Notes under the pieces: generated by a model
Told to the model about the DNA's origin: nothing
Database searches by the model: none
Seen by the model: only the letters and a program-made list of their open reading frames with translations
Translations under genes and position numbers: made by a program
Assembly: GCF_020382885.2 (NCBI RefSeq)
Contig: NC_058497.1
Span: forward strand, 16,546,330-16,610,329
Direction of reading: 5' to 3'
Length of the DNA: 64,000 nucleotides
From: Scatophagus argus
Taxonomy: Eukaryota > Chordata > Actinopteri > Scatophagidae
In this document: positions 61,301-64,000 of the stretch, in pieces
Layout: every line of letters starts with the position of its first letter
How positions within the stretch are numbered: position 1 is the stretch's first letter

Positions 61301-62749
61301 CCCTAACTCTCAATTTCTCTGTATACTTAAGATAGCTACACACAGGACTACAAGGACTGTTTATTCAGTATGTCCATATGGCCTGTCCTCTTTTTATCCC
61401 AATACCTTCATATGGGAAGAAAATCAGAACTGAAGGTTTTTAAAAACTGGAGAGACAGAGACTTTTCATAGTCTCAGTCTCACTGTTCATAGAATACAAA
61501 ACGTGCAAAGTGTACATCGTTCCTTCTTTTAACAGTAAAGCCTAGAGGTTCATGACACTCATGTTGTGTGGAGGACAAATGCTACAATGCAGTAGGTCAC
61601 TCTGAGCAGTTTTTGTTATTTTCCACTACAGCTTCAAATCAGATCAAAGTCCACAATAACGAATAGATGTAAAGAGGAGGAAACCCAAACGTCAGCCCTT
61701 CATTATCCTCATATTAGTCGAATAATAAGCAGCTGGGTGTTGCAGGGGAAACAGGCCCAACTGGCCAATATGAAAAGCGTGGGATGAATTTATGGTTTGA
61801 TGTCTGAACTGCTGAGCAGACTGTTCCAGGCTAAAGTTTACTCAGTAATAGCTGAACTGCAGCAATGTAAGTGTTAGGACGGGACCGTGTTTATGTGACT
61901 GGTGGCCAGTGGTTCTGGGACAGCAAAATTTTGAACTGAGCCTTGTGTTTTAGAGATGCCTGCTGGTCGAATCTACAAACACACGTTTTATCCTACCACA
62001 TTCAGATCAATTTAATTGAAAAGTTAACGTTGTGTGCTTGTAATCCAGATTCATGATATAAAGACGTGTGCAGCGGCTGTTTAACTACACACAGGACAGT
62101 TTACCTCACATCCACTGCTGTTCAGAGAGATGGAAGAATAAAGAGATTACAACGCAGTATAGACAGATGGATAGGGAGAAAATGAGCATGTGGAAAAGTG
62201 AGGCACACAGTTCTTGTTTTAATTAGTCCTCAGACAGGCATGAAGGAGGAGAAGAGTTTTATTAGTGTTTCCCAATGTGGTTTTCATCCACTCTAGTTGG
62301 AAGAACCTTTCAGTCCAATAGCACGGCAGTTGCACTACTTAATTCCTGGCTTTAAACCTACTGTAACAGTCACACACTTACTACACTTCCTACAAACACA
62401 ATTGCTGCTATAGATGCTTAAGGGTGTGTGTTTTCATTGTAGCCGGGAGAAACACAACAAACGAGGAGCTGGAGAGCATGTTGGAGAGTGACAACCCGGC
62501 CATCTTTACCTCTGGGGTAAATGATATGACACATGCAACATGAATACACACAGTGCTTGTTTTTAATCCAATTCTGCTCCTCTCTAACGTTTCCCTTCCG
62601 TTATACCATCTTAGATCATTATGGACAACATCACCGAGCAAGCTATGAACGAGATTGAGACGCGGCACAATGAGATTATCAAGCTGGAAAACAGCATCAG
62701 AGAGCTTCACGACATGTTCATGGACATGGCCATGTTGGTGGAGAGCCAG
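17985..62749 (+). CDS. stx1a: Syntaxin-1A, exons 1-8 (C-terminus outside the window)
   Basis: Exons 17985-18014, 29938-30015, 35805-35904, 51053-51127, 54418-54491, 55018-55126, 62443-62516 and 62615-62749 join in frame to 225 residues. Syntaxin-1 is the presynaptic plasma-membrane t-SNARE that pairs with SNAP-25 and synaptobrevin and is controlled by Munc18-1. Visible parts: N-peptide (residues 1-9), Habc three-helix domain (about 28-144, including FMDEFFEQ and [16 protein letters not shown]), the linker with Leu165-Glu166 that locks the closed form, and the start of the H3 SNARE motif ([20 protein letters not shown] to MAMLVESQ). The rest of H3 and the transmembrane anchor are missing because the window ends. 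Position beside bud23/dnajc30 and the wording of the SNARE half favour STX1A over STX1B. Introns 1 and 3 exceed 11 kb. Confidence 0.94.
19617..19752. repeat. Teleost ATTAATCG-type interspersed repeat
   Basis: ttttcaatattgattaatca, then gtgaaaaatgcccaaaacga, and the end acatcttgttttgtcaaa. It stops abruptly where the Tc1-like relic begins. Confidence 0.6.
19762..20299 (+). mobile_element. Tc1/mariner-like transposon relic, copy 1 (internally deleted)
   Basis: Starts with an inverted-repeat-like agacaaaaagtattgggtc and ends ctgttgtctatatagtg. Between them a transposase fragment reads [38 protein letters not shown] and, after a one-base shift, [18 protein letters not shown]. This is the DDE catalytic half of a Tc1-type enzyme. 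Stops and the frameshift make it inactive. Confidence 0.85.
23409..23550. repeat. Teleost AATTCAATTTTATTT-type interspersed repeat, fragment
   Basis: ttcaattcagtttttattga, aaaggaccaaatcacagct and agcacttggcgacagtggca match the order of a common teleost element. A second copy lies at 37991-38185. Confidence 0.65.
25613..25644. repeat. (CAGT)n tetranucleotide tract
   Basis: cagtcaatcagtcagtcagt continuing to cagtcagtcatg, about eight imperfect units. Confidence 0.8.
26007..26070. repeat. (TG)n microsatellite
   Basis: About 32 TG units with one CG interruption; potential Z-DNA. Confidence 0.95.
26193..26237. repeat. Compound (GT)n(GA)n microsatellite
   Basis: About ten GT units running directly into about twelve GA units. 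Confidence 0.95.
27327..27363. repeat. (CCT)n trinucleotide repeat
   Basis: About twelve CCT units; one frame reads as a proline run within the open frame 27252-27641. Confidence 0.92.
29358..29580. mobile_element. MITE-like teleost repeat, 3' half
   Basis: gtgagctttagagatgttaa, ctacctttggacagag, gtgctaagctaagctagctg and tgtgtttcccaaaagac follow the order of the copy at 58216-58960. Confidence 0.65.
29916..29933 (+). repeat. (GT)9 inside the splice acceptor of stx1a exon 2
   Basis: Nine GT units followed directly by ccag and the exon, placing the repeat where the polypyrimidine tract normally lies. Confidence 0.9.
29938..30015 (+). CDS. stx1a: stx1a exon 2
   Basis: 26 codons, [20 protein letters not shown] then DEFFEQ; donor gtttgt. 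The acidic first half is the variable segment of the family; FMDEFFEQ starts helix Ha. Confidence 0.93.
33266..33678 (+). mobile_element. Tc1/mariner-like transposon relic, copy 2
   Basis: Same family as copy 1. One unbroken 78-codon frame (33266-33502) covers [37 protein letters not shown] and [20 protein letters not shown], including the second catalytic region. The 3' end reads gtcccaatactctgtcaata then tagtgta, a terminal inverted repeat. The 5' part is missing. Confidence 0.88.
34998..35298 (+). mobile_element. Diverged Tc1-like transposon relic, 3' end
   Basis: gtccataaagaaatggtttt, ccccatccaacacctttgag, and the end ccacatacttttcaccatgt then agtgta. This is a related but distinct Tc1 family: the C-terminal transposase region reads in broken frames and the 3' inverted repeat is kept. 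Confidence 0.75.
35781..35798 (+). repeat. (CT)9 inside the splice acceptor of stx1a exon 3
   Basis: Nine CT units followed by tgacag and the exon. Confidence 0.9.
35805..35904 (+). CDS. stx1a: stx1a exon 3
   Basis: [20 protein letters not shown] then [13 protein letters not shown]; donor gtaagg. Helix Ha and the Ha-Hb turn. Confidence 0.95.
37200..37460 (+). mobile_element. hAT transposon relic with a degenerate BED zinc finger
   Basis: The frame at 37262-37459 reads [20 protein letters not shown], the Asn-Leu...His-Leu...His spacing of a BED finger. It is followed by an acidic linker and the [13 protein letters not shown] block usual in ZBED/hAT transposases. The second cysteine of the CxxC pair is absent (CART). 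The catalytic part is not found, so this is a fragment. Confidence 0.6.
37748..37885 (+). repeat. tRNA-derived SINE-like teleost repeat, copy B (5' part)
   Basis: ggctcggcggttagctctgt, then an intact B-box-like ggttcgaatcc at about 37794, then tttgcatgttctccctgtgt. Truncated after ttctccagcttctcacag. Confidence 0.72.
37991..38185. repeat. Teleost AATTCAATTTTATTT-type interspersed repeat
   Basis: attcaattcaattttatttg, tatagcgccttttacaaca, agcaaggaaaaactcccttt and cttgagcaggacccggttca are in the canonical order of the family. Confidence 0.7.
39077..39112. repeat. Interstitial telomeric repeat, head-to-head
   Basis: TAGGG then three TTAGGG units (to 39099) turn directly into CCCTAA-strand repeats (39101-39112). 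GGGTTAGGG at 39091-39099 and CCCTAACCC at 39103-39111 form a perfect 9-bp inverted repeat with a 3-base loop. Confidence 0.9.
40262..40560. repeat. Unnamed teleost interspersed repeat
   Basis: gaaatatctcagtgacaact, ggatggattgccatggaatt and tgagcatgcaaacgtttgct are hallmarks of a repeat seen in many fish introns. No coding capacity. Confidence 0.55.
40752..40783. repeat. (GT)16 microsatellite
   Basis: Uninterrupted GT run in stx1a intron 3. Confidence 0.93.
42762..43535 (+). mobile_element. Tc1-like transposon of a second family, internally deleted and 3'-truncated
   Basis: Begins with an inverted repeat (tacagtgcatccggaaagta, then ttcacaccgcttc) and the non-coding leader ccacattttgttatgttaca. 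Transposase pieces follow: [20 protein letters not shown], then [14 protein letters not shown] (first catalytic Asp region), [20 protein letters not shown] and [18 protein letters not shown] deletion joins the DNA-binding part to the catalytic part; the element stops before the second catalytic region. Inactive. Confidence 0.87.
46027..46140. mobile_element. MITE-like repeat, terminal fragment
   Basis: agttcaacattttgggaaat then acgctttttcatttcctcc is the end of the same element as 58216-58960; it finishes near gagcgaataagcataatt. Confidence 0.5.
48685..48945. repeat. Teleost GTCCCCA-type interspersed repeat
   Basis: cattgacttacattcattgc, ctgaccttaaagtaagtctt and gacattgtggggacttgaat then tttgtccccataag: a common fish intron repeat, no coding capacity. 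Confidence 0.6.
49486..49691 (+). mobile_element. Tc1/mariner-like transposon relic, copy 3 (3' end only)
   Basis: tgcctgacctcacaaatgct, agccttcccagaagagtgga and gctgcaaagctgtctgtgta, ending gtctatatagtgta. Same family as copies 1 and 2. Confidence 0.82.
50986..51050 (+). repeat. (TTCTC)13 pentanucleotide repeat at the stx1a exon 4 acceptor
   Basis: Thirteen perfect units (65 bases) end exactly at the AG (51051-51052) of the acceptor, so the array is the whole polypyrimidine tract. Confidence 0.95.
51053..51127 (+). CDS. stx1a: stx1a exon 4
   Basis: [20 protein letters not shown] then SKLK; donor gtgagt. Helix Hb. Confidence 0.95.
51128..54417 (+). other. stx1a: stx1a intron 4
   Basis: 3.3 kb, no exon supported. 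A (CA)17 microsatellite lies at 52264-52298 and a possible ATTAATCG-type relic at about 51440-51495. Otherwise nothing recognised. Confidence 0.8.
52264..52298. repeat. (CA)17 microsatellite
   Basis: Uninterrupted CA run in stx1a intron 4. Confidence 0.93.
54418..54491 (+). CDS. stx1a: stx1a exon 5
   Basis: Acceptor ttttcag, donor gtacca. [20 protein letters not shown] then IRKTQ, end of Hb and the Hb-Hc loop. Confidence 0.95.
54492..55017 (+). other. stx1a: stx1a intron 5
   Basis: 526 bp of AT-rich sequence with no exon or repeat I can name. Confidence 0.8.
55018..55126 (+). CDS. stx1a: stx1a exon 6
   Basis: Acceptor cctccag, donor gtgagt. [20 protein letters not shown] then [16 protein letters not shown]; helix Hc. 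Leaves a phase-1 junction (one base, A). Confidence 0.96.
55407..55507 (+). CDS. stx1a: Candidate alternative terminal exon of stx1a (soluble isoform)
   Basis: A good acceptor (gtcctgttttatacag, 55391-55406) lies 280 bases after exon 6. Spliced to exon 6 in its native phase, the frame continues with a lysine and 32 further residues to TAA 55505-55507. The peptide is charged and helical in character ([20 protein letters not shown], then [12 protein letters not shown]) and looks coding rather than random. The product would be 188 residues: N-peptide plus Habc with no SNARE motif and no membrane anchor. No close AATAAA follows; the next clear one is about 1 kb downstream. It could instead be chance or a decayed exon. 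Confidence 0.4.
56106..56400 (+). repeat. tRNA-derived SINE-like teleost repeat, copy C (near full length)
   Basis: gggctgcacagtggtgcagc, gttagcactgctgcctcata, cctgcgtgggctttctccag, caaaaacatgcactttaggt, then agtcagctgggataggctcc. Same family as 10301-10580, opposite orientation. Confidence 0.78.
58216..58960. mobile_element. MITE-like teleost repeat, fullest copy in the window
   Basis: About 745 bp with inverted ends: gacattctgggaaatacatt at the left and the complement of tttcccaaaatgttaaacta at the right. The interior reads ggttagcttagcgtaaatac, ctgtctctgtccaaaggtaa, cacctctaaagctcactgat and atgctaagctaggctaactg. No transposase; probably mobilised in trans. Confidence 0.78.
59614..59642. 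repeat. (TG)n microsatellite
   Basis: About fourteen TG units with one CG interruption. Confidence 0.9.
60183..60218. repeat. Poly(C) followed by (CA)n
   Basis: Eleven C, then acgcacacacacacacacac continuing to cacacc. Confidence 0.9.
60872..60891. repeat. (GA)n microsatellite
   Basis: About ten GA units in stx1a intron 6. Confidence 0.85.
62443..62516 (+). CDS. stx1a: stx1a exon 7
   Basis: Acceptor cattgtag, donor gtaaat. [20 protein letters not shown] then IFTSG: the linker, with Leu165 and Glu166 of the closed-conformation lock conserved. Confidence 0.95.
62615..62749 (+). CDS. stx1a: stx1a exon 8 (first part of SNARE motif)
   Basis: Acceptor accatcttag, donor gtgaaa; 45 codons. [20 protein letters not shown] through [20 protein letters not shown] and LVESQ. 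Last stx1a coding exon in the window. Confidence 0.96.
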
Positions 62750-64000
62750 GTGAAAACACTGATCCCCTCACTGTACCTGCAGCTGTAGTTTGAGGTTCAG
62801 CCAAGTGCTTGTGAAAACAAACCTCCAGATGCTAAATACGTTCATAAACCAGCAATCCGTCTGCCAACATGGACATTACAAGAAACAGTTCCAGTTCCAG
62901 TCTCCAGATTCAGAAGTTCTTCCTTTCCTTGGTTTGAGAGGCCCCCCTGGCTTAGTAAACTGTGTCCATAACGTTAAAAGCATTAATTAGCCAAGCATGC
63001 TGCTTCTCCCTATTATGAAAATAGCTCCACTTCAGACAGACGGCAACTGGCAGCCTTTTAATTTACGTACAAGTTGTAATGTGTATTAGTATAGATAGAT
63101 ATTGGCCTTTCCACGCCAGCAGAGTTGGATGGAGGTTATGTTTTCGGCTCCATCTGGTTGTCTGTTTGCAAAATATCTCAGTAAATTTAAACAGACTTTG
63201 GAGCACAGATAATTAATGGCTCAAGGATCAGTTGATAAGAATTTGGTGATTGTTTGTGTTTGGGATTTCTGCCATTAGCCAATTCTTTATACATAATTAT
63301 CATGCTGCGTTTATGAGCTGGAAGGAAAATCTGACATCTGGGACTTCCATGTTGGCGACTAAACAGCTTTGCATTAATTTTCTATTTTGTAAGAGCATTC
63401 AGTAATAAACAAATCTTTTTTTTTTTTTTTTTTTTTTTTTACAGGAGTTAGCCTGGTGAGTTGAGTTGATTGTTCAGGATTAGATTACATTTGTCATTTT
63501 CCTAACTTATCCTTATGTTGTAAAGTGGAAACTGTTGCATCATCCTGTGAGCAGTGAACACGCTTGCACTGACAATGCGTACTTCCCGTAGTATATAACT
63601 ACTTCAAAGCCACATATGTAGATTATCCTCAGGTGTAAGAGTGGCTTTTGCTCTTCTCAGTGAAGTAAGTCTCTTGCTTGTATCCTTGACTTCACGAGCG
63701 TGTGGGCCAAACCCACAGAGATGAACAGTTTCCCCTCATCAGAAATATTCAGTCTGAATTATGCAAACAGTAATCTGAGATGAATAAGAAAATATGCTGG
63801 ATGACTAATATGAAAGTAAATTGTTGCCTGTAAGTGATATGAATTACAATGAGAGCACAATGCAATAGCAGGCTTCCCCTCATAATTTAGTGTGGGAGTG
63901 ACAATTGTTTAAATGACTAATAATTCAGTGGTATTGAGTGTGTTTGTGTGTGTACTCTTTTATTCTCCTGTCATGCATATGAATGCTCTAACTGTAAATA
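62750..64000 (+). other. stx1a: stx1a intron 8 (runs off the window)
   Basis: The next exon, expected to start GEMIDRIE, is not seen up to 64000. Contains a T25 run at 63416-63440 followed by a splice-acceptor look-alike. Confidence 0.75.
63416..63440. repeat. Poly(T) tract
   Basis: 25 consecutive T directly before acag and an 11-base segment flanked by gtgagt. Confidence 0.9.

Larger units (their letters stand above)
55127..62442 (+). other. stx1a: stx1a intron 6
   Basis: 7.3 kb. Contains the candidate alternative terminal exon at 55407-55507, SINE-like copy C, the fullest MITE copy (58216-58960) and GT, CA and GA microsatellites. No other coding exon supported. Confidence 0.75.

Noticed and set aside
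17985..62749. Assignment as stx1b rather than stx1a
   Set aside because: The SNARE-half wording, the exon 7 linker and the neighbours bud23 and dnajc30 fit stx1a; stx1b lies in a different synteny block.
1..64000. CRISPR arrays, operons, prophage or toxin-antitoxin systems
   Set aside because: The window is vertebrate nuclear DNA with spliced genes; the only regular short repeats are microsatellites.

Overview
The window looks like vertebrate nuclear DNA from a ray-finned fish, probably a percomorph teleost. Genes are split by short GT-AG introns and separated by AT-rich, microsatellite-rich non-coding DNA. The interspersed repeats are families I recognise from teleosts: Tc1-like transposons, tRNA-derived SINE-like repeats, a hAT relic and small MITE-like elements. 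There is no prokaryotic gene organisation, CRISPR array, rRNA or tRNA gene that I can support.

Four protein-coding genes are present, in order. (1) sh2b2 (APS adaptor), + strand: only the 3' half is in the window, 1016-5277, seven coding exons from mid PH domain through the SH2 domain to the C-terminal Cbl-binding tyrosine motif, followed by a long 3' UTR. (2) dnajc30, - strand, a single-exon mitochondrial J-protein at 10660-11847. (3) bud23 (wbscr22), + strand, twelve coding exons at 12616-16635 encoding a complete 282-residue 18S rRNA guanine-N7 methyltransferase; it is head-to-head with dnajc30 across a 768 bp presumed bidirectional promoter. (4) stx1a (syntaxin-1A), + strand, from 17985; eight coding exons (225 residues) are present up to 62749 and the gene runs off the right end before the last part of the SNARE motif and the membrane anchor.

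dnajc30, bud23 and stx1a are neighbours in human 7q11.23 (Williams-Beuren region), so this is conserved synteny. sh2b2 lies on the same chromosome but farther away in human. The four products do not form one pathway: insulin/JAK signalling adaptor, mitochondrial chaperone, ribosome biogenesis enzyme and presynaptic t-SNARE.

From 18 kb to 64 kb the window is almost entirely stx1a introns. They carry at least four Tc1-like transposon relics and one internally deleted Tc1 of another family, a BED-finger hAT fragment, SINE-like and MITE-like repeats, many microsatellites, and a short head-to-head telomere repeat block. The most interesting items are a candidate alternative terminal exon of stx1a (55407-55507) that would give a soluble syntaxin without SNARE motif or anchor, and the use of three different microsatellites as the polypyrimidine tracts of stx1a exons 2, 3 and 4. 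All intron/exon calls were made by eye from splice consensus, frame continuity and remembered family sequence; no alignment was run.
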